NCBI RefSeq assembly: GCF_964275005.1
Contig: NC_092690.1
Coordinates: 13,115,787 to 13,179,786 of the forward strand
From: Diadema setosum
Lineage: Eukaryota > Echinodermata > Echinoidea > Diadematoida > Diadematidae
Reading direction: 5' to 3'
Length of the DNA stretch: 64,000 nt
Shown: piece after piece, positions 1-12,600 of the stretch
How positions within the stretch are numbered: position 1 is the first letter of the stretch
Layout of the letters: each line of letters starts with the position of its first letter
Notes under the pieces: model-generated
Told to the model about the DNA's origin: nothing
Databases searched by the model: none
The model's input: the letters and a program-made list of their open reading frames with translations, nothing else
Translations under genes and position numbers: made by a program

Positions 1-650
1 ATGATCTGAAGAATAGATGAACACGGCACATTCAGTGCAGCAGTTGTAACTGTGTACTCAGCACTAGCAGCAGTGCAATGGGCCTCTAGTTCGCCGGGGG
101 CAGCGGGGCAGGTGTCGGGAGCAATAGTTCTTGAATCTTTCGCGATCATCCATGATTAATAGCTTTTAGAAAGACACTTGCTGAAAAGGTAAAATTTGCG
201 TGACCGATGTTGAGCAGACGCTACCGATGCAAGTGAAACTGTGCGTTGGCGTGCAGTGCATTGCGGTGCAGTGCATTGCGTACGTAACGCGTTGGCGATA
301 ACCGGAAGTTAAGCTGACTGCATAAAAGCCAGGATGTTGGTTGCGCAATGCATTCTGGGACGATATTTTGCTATATGCGATATGGAGAATTACCTCGATG
401 GGCAGCGAATAAAGTGGGCCACCCACAAATCCCCACGCTACGGGGTCTTTAACACGCTCAACATGAGCAGCAAGCCACGGATGTACAGTGGAAGTATTGC
501 TTGTGAGTTAAGTGCCAAGTACCTGAAGGACGGCACATCCTCGATGATCGACAAATGATGGCGGGCAGCCAATCAGCCGTGCCGGACTGCACGACTTTGT
601 CGAGGGGGAATGACGGTCGACAAAAGAGTACCACGCGCACACAGCCACCA
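1..650 (-). other. Probable GABPA 3' UTR or downstream sequence
   Basis: This is the stretch after the GABPA stop codon on the minus strand. The short ORFs on both strands have no recognisable domain and no splice-consistent partner. I did not find a reverse-complement AATAAA (TTTATT) here, so the polyadenylation site may use a variant signal or lie before base 1. A short GTGCAGTGCATTGCG-type repeat occurs near 250-280. Confidence 0.4.
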
Positions 651-843
651 CTACCCACTCGTGATTACGACTGTGCTTGCCACGACATCCTCATCCCCTT
701 GCGCCCTCTTCTCCCGACATTCTGTGACCAGTCTGTTCAGTTCTGCCGCTGTATATCCCAGCAGGCTCTTCAGGTCACACACAAACTTGTAGACAAACCT
801 CTGGCCATGCACCTTGGCAATCATGTCACCATCGTAGTAATAC
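651..843 (-). CDS. GABPA: GABPA exon 10: C-terminal half of ETS domain and stop
   Basis: The acceptor is ctacag at 849-844. The exon opens with G, which completes Arg360, then reads [20 protein letters not shown] and the conserved downstream helix [14 protein letters not shown]. It ends [15 protein letters not shown] and a TAG stop at 653-651. The tail after the ETS domain is about 12 residues shorter than in human GABPA and not alignable to it. Confidence 0.95.
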
Positions 844-3619
844 CTGTAGTGGAAACATTGTAAAGAATTTGTTCATATTACCCGAATGTTACACTCCCAA
901 GTTCACAAATACAGAAATATCAAGGCCAGGATTATGTTTCAACAAAATAATCCATGACAAATTTTATTAGCTTTTTGTCATTCAATGTTCTACAATAAAT
1001 CACATCATTCACTCAATTTCCTTTACAAACTTGTAACATTTAAACTTGTATAGCCTGATATATTTAACAGTGTTCATTCATGTATGACAACTCCTTGCCA
1101 GTCTCGCGACTGTGGTCAGTTGTTGACCATGTTGCTGACGCTCCCAGAGTGGCTTCCAATTAGTCGTTCACACTCTATGATATGACACTCGTCATAATAC
1201 TAGCCGTCAGCCACATTGCGCCGGGCAGAGACTGGCCAAAAGCTCTCTGGTTGAACCAGAGGCACAGAAAATCTCTAAAACAAACAATCAATGTAGGCAG
1301 AATGGATGCAGGTCCCAAAGCCCTGGCAGTATTTAAAGCAAATATCATAATAACCCAAATTTTAATGGGGTTATGCTAAATATTTTTTGGAAAGAGCAGT
1401 GTACTGTGACTGTCCAAAGGGAAAACATGCAAAATTAAGGAAAACAAGTACAACAAGAAACATGTTTAGTCACTTAGGCCCGAATTCACGAAGGTGGTAC
1501 AAATGAAACCATGGTTTAAACCATGGACAAAATCTATGGAGCGCCAAGTGTCGCATGGAATATTTCGTTACGAAATCAGTCATTTCGTCAATGAAATGAT
1601 TATTTTGTAACGAAATGACAACGTTTGGTAACTAAATGAACACTTCGTCCACGAAATGATAATTTCATTAACGAAACGGTCATTTTGTCGACGAAATGAC
1701 CAATTTCGTAACGAAATATTCCGTGCGACACTTGGCACTCCACAGTTTTTGTCCATGGTTTAAACCATGGTTTCATTTGTACCACCTTCGTGAATTCGGG
1801 CCTAAGTGACTAAACATGTTTCTTGTTGTACTTGAATTCGGGCCTTAATGTTGCACATTGTCTCACTCCACGTGCACAGGCTATCATGAACAGAGTAAAA
1901 TCATACATTTGAGTAACCCAGGACACGATCATCCTGGGTGAGTTACACCAGGGCTCCACACAAACTTTTATTTTTGGTGGCCCAAAGGCAAACATCCGAC
2001 CTTTTTTTGGTGGCCCAACCAGGCCACCAAATTCTTCCTTTCTGAAATTTTGGTGGCCCGAAGTGCGTTTTTGGTGGCCCTGGGCCACCGGGCCACCGTT
2101 AGTGTCGAGCCCTGGTTACACCAATCAGTCCTGAATTGTTGAAAAAAAAGAAATAGTCACAATATTACATAAAGAACTTCTATAAAAAGTTGCAAAATTT
2201 AAGGAGAGACAAAAGTAACACTTGCCTCAGTGCTCTGCTAAGCTTTTCATAATTCATGGACGGCTTGTTCTTCCTCTCTCCCCACTTTTGGGCCACCAGC
2301 TCGGGATCGTTGAGGCGGAACTCCCCATCGGTTCCGACCCAGGAGATGCAGTCCAGCGAGTCCTTGTCGGTCAGCAGCTCCAGGAGGAACTGCCACAGCT
2401 GGATCTGACCGTTATTTCCTGTGGGGCAACAAGGAAACTCTGTAGCATGGATGGTTTCATGACAATTTCTCCCATGAAATATCTACACACTGTAAAGTCA
2501 TATATAAATTTTATCCACAAACATACTGTATAAGCTGTTATTTTCGCGAATTTCGTGAATCACAGTTGGAACACAAATTTAACAACATGCAAAAAATGTC
2601 ACCATATGCTAAGGTAGTACAACATGTAGTGCGCTTATAGAGGCCTCTGTGTCAATTCGGGAAAACAACATCTTGCGAAACTGTCAGTGACCTCCTCATT
2701 CACAAAAATATCTGTTCGCCAAAATAACAGTGTATACAGTACTGCTAACCCTAATCATATCCTCACATCAAACTAAACCTCAAACCCATCACAACCCTAG
2801 ATTAGGATTCGGGTTTATAGGGTTAGGGTCAGGGTTAGGTTTAGGATTAGGATTAGAGTTAGGGTCAGGGGAAGGATCTGGGTAATTTTCCAGTGGGTAG
2901 TTGTCCTAGAACTTCATAATCATTTGATTTCTTGGTTCTGAGGACACTTTGAGAGTGAAAGAAAACAAACTCTGAGGTGATGGTGAAGACAGGGGGCCAA
3001 TGTGGTTGTCACTGATATCATGAATACACATGAAACTTCAAAACTTCCCAGCAATTTCATTAGCACTTACATTTGCGATCGTAGAGTACAGTAATGAATG
3101 GAGAGAAGTACAGTGGACTCCCATTATAATGAAGTCCTCGGGACCGACAGTTTTCTTTCGTTATATCGAAATTTCGTTATAACCTAACAAATAAACAATA
3201 AAAATACATAGAGTGGATAATGTTGCGGCCTGAATTTTCACTTCATTGTAACCGGAATTTTATTATAACGGGAATGCACTGTATGTGTGAACAGTCTTGT
3301 CGGGATCAGGGCTAATTGCTAATATTTTTGCATGGTGCTAAATTCGCGAATAGCACCCAGCACGCAAACAATAAAAACCCTGCCAATTATACGGCGCACA
3401 CAGTACCTGTCCTGTTCCCGGGGGAGTACTTGTCGTCTATGCTGTAACTTCGTGGTCGTCGAGCTGCAGCACTCGTTTTCGCTCTGGCAGACGTCAACAC
3501 TTCACCATTCTCAGACTCTGTGACGGACTCTGTCAGGTGGAGACAACAATCAGCAAAATAAAAAGGTGTTGATGTAAAATTCTTGGCATCTACTTAGTTG
3601 AAATACATGTATCTATGTA

Positions 3620-3686
<67 letters not shown>

Positions 3687-6600
3687 TTTAGCTAAGAGGG
3701 CAAATGAGAAATATTAGTCTTTCCAACAACAACAACAACAAAAAAGAATATCAAAAAGGAGGTTGAATTCTACAGCAAACAGCAAGACAGAATAACTGAC
3801 ATTCTAAAAGGTAGACTGGCATGACCCATGGGATGACCCATCCTGGAGTCCCACTTGCACGAGTGCAAACTCGCCGTTCATGAATGTATATAATACTTCA
3901 GATAAATCACCTGACCATGACATTAAAAATCACAGAGATGCAATTGGTACAGGGGAGAGGTGCAGTTTTGCACCATGGTAGGTCCTGTTTAAAAAGCTAA
4001 ACAAACTGAACTAATTTTCTACTTTCATGTCGCGTTTGATTGAAACCTATATGCAGTGGGGACATAGTCTTGTCAACAAGATTTTCCTTCTCTTCCATGC
4101 TCTTATCTTTATCTCTTTAATTTCTATGTGCAAGATGTGAATGTCTGCAGCATAGTTTTGTAAATGTGACCCGCTACAACAAAAGGATCCTAAAGTCGCT
4201 GACGGCTGAGCCGAGAAAATCCAATTTGAAGTCACATCATCAAAATTGGCCAAAACAATAGAATTTCTGTTTTTGGCATAATTTTGTAATCTAATGTTTT
4301 GTCTATCATCTGCCAAAATTTCGAAGCTAAATGGTCAAAGGAAAGGCAAGAAATAAGCGTTTTTCTGGGCATGATTTTCCGACTTTCAACGGAACAGAAA
4401 TGTGTCCGAGGATTTGGATTTAGCGCCGCTGCTAAACTCCGCCCCAAGCAACGAGGGAGTAATCTTATTGGCCAGTGCGCGGCATCCTGATTACTGATTG
4501 GTCGTGCGGACCACTGGCACTATGCTTGAATGAACATCGCAGAGGTCGCTAGGAGCATACCTTCTATTGTCAAGCGGTGAAAACTGTCTCGCCTCACCTT
4601 GATCATGGTAGTGTCGGAAGGAAAACTTTGAAACTTCGAAAACCTAGAAGGCGTTTTTCTCGAAACTCTGATTTCCACAACCACTTGACATATGCTAATA
4701 AATTCATCAATATCTCCTCAACCGAGTACTTTTATGAGTTGTGCTATGTATGAAATTAAAGTAGAAGAGTAAAGAAATAATGTCATGCCATTTTCAGAAA
4801 ATTGTCCTCCCCCGACTTTCGGATCCTTTTGTTGTAGCGGGTCACAAATAATCTGCATGTATAGAAGCTCCAACATCATGTAAACCAAGATCTCATTAAG
4901 GACCATGCACTTGCTATTAAATATGAGTCATGTGCAGCTACTCTTATCCTTGGCACACAGCCATGTGTTGCTGCAGGGGTCAACATAAGTTTATTTTTTC
5001 CATGAGGGGCTAAAAGAAACAATAGTTTAAGTGGAGCTACCTTGTACTGGAGGGGGTGGGGGGGTTGGTTCACAAGAATTGGCCAGTGCGTCAGTATGTG
5101 TGTCATTTGGGGAGTGCGTGCGCTGCTGGTGCAATGTTTTAAACACAGCATGTGTGTGAAGGTCAAGTGCCAAGGGCTAGGTGGGGCTTGGTGTCAATGT
5201 GTACAAATGTATATTCTGTCATCCTGCTATAATTCCTGCCAAGTCTAGTGAAAATTTGACCACTCATGTTCAAGAAGATAAAAATGTGAAAACTGGGTCA
5301 AGACCCCCCCCCCCACACACACACACACACATACACACACACAAACACACACTTAGACGGGAAGAATACATAATGACCCCTTCATTTTGGGACTTTCGAG
5401 CCCCAGAGGGACTTGATGCCCGTGTTCAGATATTATCACTGAAGGGAACGCTAGCTATCATTTTCGGTGAAAATCTATTATGGGGTTTCGAAGAAAAAAC
5501 TAAAATTGGCTCGGGTGAGATAAAAAGGGTTCTGCGAAATGAAAGGGTTCACGAAGAAGCCATGAATAAAAGGTTTGTTGCAATTGGTCTGCAAAGTAAA
5601 AGGTTTTCAAAGGTACAGAGGTACTGAGAATGAAATGGCTACAGATATGTTTCTACAAGATGAAAGGGTTTTCAAACGTTTTGAGAATGAAAGGATTATC
5701 AAGAAGGCTTCTGCCAACAGGAAGACTTTACAAAGGAACTTTAAATGAAAAGGTTATGCAAACTGTTCTGCAAAATGAGAGGTCTTAAAAAGATTCTGCA
5801 AATCAAATGAATATTAAGAGGTTCTACAAAATAAAAGGGTTTCAAAAAGTTGTCAATGTGAAAGAGTCTACAAGGGAATTGAAAATATAAGCGTTATAAA
5901 AATGGTTTTGAAAGAGGAAAGGCACGGTGCCCATTTTTTTAAACATAGATATTCTCATAGCACCTGTCAAGTTTGAAGAAATGTTGACTATGCACTTTGA
6001 AAATGTGAAAATTGGGCCCCAATTTCATATGCCCCAAGGGCCCCCAAGAGGGGCACCACGATATGTTTGTACATAATGCATGATGCAAGATGCACACCAG
6101 ACAATGGATGATCCCTATGGCTCACTTGAGCCTTTGGTTGACACCAGCTAAAAAATATATTAATGAATCAACAAGTGAAAAAAAAAATACCAAAGAATAT
6201 ACAGACATACCTTCTGCTCCAACTGCTATAGCAGTAGCCCCACACTGATGAGGAAGAGCTGAAATAGGACGTTGAGAAAATAATGTCACATAAATGGTCA
6301 CACCCTGTATCAATATCGACAGATAGGCCATATTATATTTTCTCTCAACAAATCTCTCCTTTGCAATGTGATATCAAGCATTTATATCTATCTTACACAT
6401 GGAATTACGTGTGGAATATCTTAAAGGGATGGTGCAGTTTTGGTTGATATAGGTACTCAGATTTGGAACATTTGAGAGACGATAAGAAACGACTTTTGAA
6501 ATGTTACAGAGCATACAATTCTATGATGAATTCAATTTTTTATGAAAATGGGGTTTGGGAATGGCTGAGATATCAACAAAGTCAACAAAGAGGTCCTAAT

Positions 6601-9600
6601 CAAAGGTGAGTGTCATCTTATATTAGTATCTCTTTGTCTCTGGCCACCTCCGCCAGTTTAAAACCAATTTTCATCAAGTAAAATAAACTTTGAATTCCTC
6701 TAAAAATTGCATGTTTAGGAATTTTTCAAAAAAGGTTTTTACTGTCTCACAAAAAAAGTTGGAAACTTGTAGTCCCATCTCAACCAAAATTATACAATTC
6801 CTCTAATATGCAGATATATATGTATGCGTGAAAGCTGACAGCAAAAATACTGTGAGAAAGCATGCTTGTGGTATGCTTTAAGCCTAGGGTGCCAATCTCT
6901 GCAAATGAAACACATACTCCTCCACACTAAAAGATATAATTTGAAGACAAAAATGAATGCGTGGATATAAATAACAAGTGTAATAAGCACGCAAAATTAA
7001 ATTTCAAACACAATTTTTTTTTCTTCAGACTGCAGCTGCTTCCTTTATTTTTTTATTTTTTTGAATAAAGAAAACTTCAGTTTATAGGTGTAAAAACTCA
7101 GAGGTAAGCAGTAATGTTAACCCATTGAGGACAAGCTGATTTGCTACAGCACACATTTCCCATAGAGACCTGCCCGTGTATTGACCGATTCGGGTTCGTT
7201 GAGGGCAGCAGACATTTTATGGCACTGGGCGCAGCCATGAGCTCAAATTGCGGTGTCTCAGCCGACCCCCCCTGCTCTCCCTCACCCCCCGGGCAACATG
7301 TTTATCGCGCACTTGTAACAAAGGTTCGCGCACTAAGCATGCATTCGCGCACTCAGTACGAGACGCCCATTGGCTAAAGCCGTTTTTCATTCTGCGCGCG
7401 TGCTAATGTAGGGAGAGGGTTGGGGAGTGGGAAGGGGGGGGGGTCGGCTGAGACACCGCGTAATGGCGCTGCCCATGCCAAAAATACACATAGCGCGTCA
7501 CAGAATCGGTCAATACTTGGGGACTGGGACTCAGCGAGTTAATGACATACTTCTCTTGAGGAGCTCAAGATGGGTCCAGAAGAGCTCCGCGCTCTCCTTG
7601 GGGAGCCGGGCGAGGAACTCCTCCTTGGTCAGCTGGCACATCTCCGCCCCCGACATCCGGATGTTCTTCACCTGATGGAGGGCCTCCGTGGCGAACTGAC
7701 CGGACGCCCAGACCAGCCAGTGCCTGGTGTCTTCTTCTGTCCACATCTCTGGGTCTATTACGGAGGCAGAATGGAAATTGCAATACAACATTATTAGCAC
7801 TGGTAGTATTATCCTTCTTTTTTTTTCTCTCTTTTTTTTTTTTTTGTAAACTCCTTTCTAAGAGGACTGCAAAAGTGGATATTTCCACACATGTAATTTC
7901 TTCTCCTTCTTTCTTTTTTTTTTTCACTTAAGATGAACTTCCCATGTTTTTAATTCTGCAGAATCACGGCATTAATTACTGGAATATTGTGGCATGAAAA
8001 AATATTTACGTGCTCTTATTTTTGTGCTAGCTTCTAGTTGCATGATATGTACAAATATTTCCAATTTTACAGTAAATGAGATAAGGGATATTAGAACTTT
8101 CATAATTCTATACTGTTTCGGTTCTTGTACTCCACCTTTCATCGCAATAATTCTGGTAATCCTCTTCTCTCAATCTGCAGAGTATTTGGGTATGATTTTC
8201 AAAAATTCATTCATGAAGCCCACGAAAGGTAGACAGACAAAGTGGTCTTAATAGGCAGGTGGCCTTTATGAACAATTGGTTACTGAAAGAGATATGACTG
8301 CATCTTTATCTGTAGGAAAGGAAAGGAAAGGTCTAATAAATAGCAGTTTTTCATTTGACTAAATTCTATCTTGATGGGTAATTGAAAGTAATCGTATCTG
8401 GAATGCAACATGGAGACATCATTCATTGTGACATTAGCTCACTAGTCTCACTTCGGGAGAGTACATCACAGAAGCTCGAATTGATATATCTGTAGTACAT
8501 CAACTCTCCCCTTTCATATGGGAATGGTACTTGTTTGGAGGAGAAAGAGAGTACATGTATGTATATGAAATGTAGAAACAGTAATTTGAACTACATCTGT
8601 TAATCAAACATCACATCTTACTTTGACTGGATTGTAATTATTCAAAAAATCTCCAAAATTTTTATCAAGAAATTTACTTTGCAGAAGTAATCTGAAGCAC
8701 TCAGTGGCATTTGTTACTTTCAGGGGAATGGAACATGACATGACAGAGCTCATCCTCAATAATTACTATTGTGCACAACACAGGGTCTCGTAGTAGATTC
8801 CCAGGTTCTAGTTGCACATCTCTGATGGAAGATACTTTTTTTAATAATTCATACTTTTTTTTCACGTTTACACAGCATTAATTTTTTTTTTTTTTTTAAT
8901 TCATACATCTTCACATTCAAACACCTTAGCTTAATTTCCAATAAGGTAAGGTTCCCATTGAGCTCTCAAAGAAAAGTTGGAAGTGAAAGTCCACTCAAAG
9001 AGAATGTTGTGGTTACATAATTGTGAAGTTTCACACATTCCTGCACAATAATGATGTCAATCTCCATTATAGACACACACACACACACACACACACAAAA
9101 GATTTTTCAAGCCTTGTTTATAGCCCTTTAAGTCTCCCAGTGTAACTGTAAAATCTGGAGACTTTTCTATCCATGATCCAACTTTCATAGAACTCTGCAT
9201 TGATTTGTATTTGACTGGACTACTCTCATCAGAGTTAACTTGAACTTATGGTGGATTCTCCCTTTAAGTTTACCATAGGGCATGGACAGCCTGTCTTGCT
9301 CTTCCCTGTAGTTGCTGCAGACAATCCACCTGGTGGCGTGCTCCTCCTCTCCTCCAATCTTGACCACCTCCTCCTCCATGCTCTCCACAGGGACTGGCAG
9401 AGTATTAAGGATGCAAGAGACAATATTATTAACAGGCCACTCCCATTTTAACCACCACCTCAGGACTATTACAAAGTTAAGGATGCAAGAGGCAATATTA
9501 TGTACAGGCCACTCCCCTTTTAACCACCACCTCAGGACTATTACAAAGTTAAGGATGCAAGAGGCAATATTATGTACAGGCCACTCCCCTTTTAACCAAG

Positions 9601-12600
9601 TCCTCATAACTATAACAAAGTTAAGGATACAAGAGGCAATATTATGTACAGGCCACTCCCCTTTTAACCAAGTCCTCATAACTATAACAAAGTTAAGGAT
9701 ACAAGAGGCAATATTATGTACAGGCCATTCCCCTTGTAACCACCTCCTCAGGACTACAACAAAGTTAAGGGTGCAAGAGGCAATATTATGTACAGGACAT
9801 GCCCCTTTTAACCAAGTCCTCTGGACTATAACAAAGTTAAGGATGACAGGAGGCAAAATTATGCACAGGCCACTCCCCTTTCAACCAAGTCTTCACGACT
9901 ACAACAAAGTTAAGGATGCAAGGAGCAATATTACGTACAGGCCACTCCCCTTCTAACCAAGTCCTAAGAACTATAACAAAGTCCTCATGACCAGCAGTTC
10001 TCCTTCGTTAATATCAAACATTACATGATAATTCTCATTTCATTGGAACAAAATTTGGTTTTAATCATGTTCATTTTAACACGTGTTTCCTGTAGGGAGG
10101 GGAGAGGGAAATATGTCTTGTATTCAAAATAGCTCTTTTGTAGAATGGTGATATGGATCCTAACCAAATGATATTTGTTTCGGTACCTTTCATTCATTTT
10201 TGACAGTATGTCTACAGCTAAATAAGGTAACAATTGTCTCGTATAATATGGCATTCTTCTGTTAAAGTACTCACTGTGAAACAGATTCTATGAGATTTAA
10301 AACCAAACAACTTTTGTCTTTTTGAAATAAATATCTGAACTGAAACTCACTTTGTGGCAATTCTACATGTTCAATATATCCACTATTCTCAAAAACTTAA
10401 AACAACCAAGACATACTCCTGGTCTATAACTTACCTTCATCTGTCACCATGGGAACCTCTACTGTTTCTATAATTGGCTTGACAATGTCTACGATATTTA
10501 GGCGAGGCTTCACACCTGCAAGAGAAGAGGGACAAATCCATAAACATTACAAGTCTGACAGATGAATCTTAATTTTGATATTGATTCCTATGACAGGTTC
10601 TACTATGGATGCATTAGGCTATGTTGGCAACTAGAGACTCTGTGTTGCTGACATATCCCACTCACAATGCGAAAATGACATTTTAGCCATTTTCACATCT
10701 TGACATCATCAGCATTTTGATCTGAGAAAGGTGCTTTAAGAGAGTGAAAAAAAGTGCATACCTTGAACTCAGACAAGTTTCAACAAAACTAACTGACCAT
10801 ACCTGGAATTTCTTCAAATTCTTATCACGCAATAAGGCTTAAGCTGCAACAATGCTATACAAAAAGTGACTATGCAAAGGAAAGACATGAAAGTAGTAGA
10901 CCAATTGTGTAGGTGCTTGAAGACAAAACTGGCATCTGCAATGAAATATCCAGTGACATTTTCATGAGTCAAAATGTTCAAATAAGGGACTCAACATCAG
11001 GAGATGACTATTTGAGACATGAATAACCACACAGTGACATGGTTCTGTTGCTACATGTACACTGGTACTTTAATGGCAATAACACAGTGCATTACCACAC
11101 TGGTTCTTCACAGGACAACCCTACCATTATCTTCCAGCTCTTCATTTTGTTGCGGTGCATTTGTTGTTGTTGGTTGTTTTGTTGTTGTTGGTTTTTTGTT
11201 TTTTTGGGGGGGGTGGTTGGGGGAGGGGTTGCCATGCTTATGTAATTTTTAATTGCATATGACAATGCACTGCACTCAACAGTAACGGAAATGCTTTCTT
11301 CTAGTCAAGGCAAGTGAAATTGCTATAAATGAAGGTGGATGGAAGAAATGGTTGATTACTTTACCTTGGTTTGAAATGACCTGGATGCTGAATTGGACCA
11401 CACCATCTGCTGATATTCCCTGCTCCAACAAACTCTTCTCTTCAATCAGCTGTAAGAAAATGCAATATACTGAGTGCCACCTTACCATGTCTATTTAGAG
11501 GGCAACACATATTATAAGCGCAATAATGATAAGACTAGATATCTACAATGACACATGGAATACCCGGTACACCATCCTCTTTTAAACCCTTCTCTTATTC
11601 TCAAATATCCTTGAAATGCCACCTTCATCACATAATTTGGCCTGTGAATAGCAATAATTCAAATGTCTACATCAAGTCAACAAATTCCTGAATCCGTGCA
11701 AATGTGATTGCAGTGCCAAAATGAGAACCAGATGCATTGCATGCCATGCTCAGCAGCTAAAACTACACATACCTTTTGAGCAGGTTATCTTCAACAAAAA
11801 TAGAAAAAGAAATGTGTTGATTCCTTGCCTTCTGAGGGGGCTCTGCAACGGCATGCACTAAAACCTGCAGATGGCTCAAGCTACTTAATTTTTCTCTATC
11901 TGCATTCAACATACTTTCTATCTATGATAGTATTTTAAGCATATGTCATTTCGAGATCATACAATGTACTTTTCAAACTCATAGACGCTTTTAGTCTTTA
12001 TGAACTGAACTGGATGAGAATTGTTTATGCAGCTGTCTGAAATGAGAATGCATTATTGACTTTCAAATAAAATCTGCTACACTATTCCTTTGACAGCTAC
12101 GTATGATCATCCTTCTGTACTTTCTCTGACACAAAGGATGAGCACCATTTGTATACTACACTGATACTGTCTTGCTCGCATTTCTGACACTTTGCAAACA
12201 AAATTAGGCCAACATCTTGGTAAAACTGTCTGGCTTGTGAACTGACTTATAGAGAAAAATTGGTCACACAACTCAGTTGTGGTACATGTTTTACTTTCAT
12301 CTATACATTGCAAAGGCATTGGAAATGGCATAGGTGTTTGCTACCAAAAACTTAAGCATTTCCACATGAGTCCCACATTCATGTTGTACTCACCGTAGCA
12401 GCGTTCTGGAGATACATCTCATGCTCATCTAGACTGCACTGTAGCCTTTGTTCAAGCATCTTTTTCAGTGTTGTCAAAGGCTGGGCAATGTCCATCATTT
12501 GTGTAATCACATTTTGAGATGCAAGAGTAACATTGACAGCACTGTGAAGAAAGAGAGACAAAAATTAAAAAATATATATATATGGATGCCTGATTTAGGC

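Noticed and set aside
2748-2890. Telomere or telomere fusion point
   Set aside because: The TTAGGG-like words are degenerate, occur with the same flanks elsewhere in the window, and lie inside a gene.
5181-5627. 148-codon frame in GABPA intron 7
   Set aside because: Crosses a CA microsatellite and a degenerate minisatellite; no domain.
7141-7377. Small plus-strand ORFs at 7141-7377 and 7427-7675
   Set aside because: The first lies within a foldback element; the second overlaps the GABPA Pointed exon in antisense.
9185-9956. Long open frames on both strands encoding repeated 24-residue units
   Set aside because: They follow from a 72-bp unit divisible by three without stops. They are not independent genes; only the possible in-frame extension of GABPA exon 5 is kept as a finding.
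9409-9985. Direct repeats resembling a CRISPR array
   Set aside because: Units are contiguous with no unique spacers, in an animal intron.
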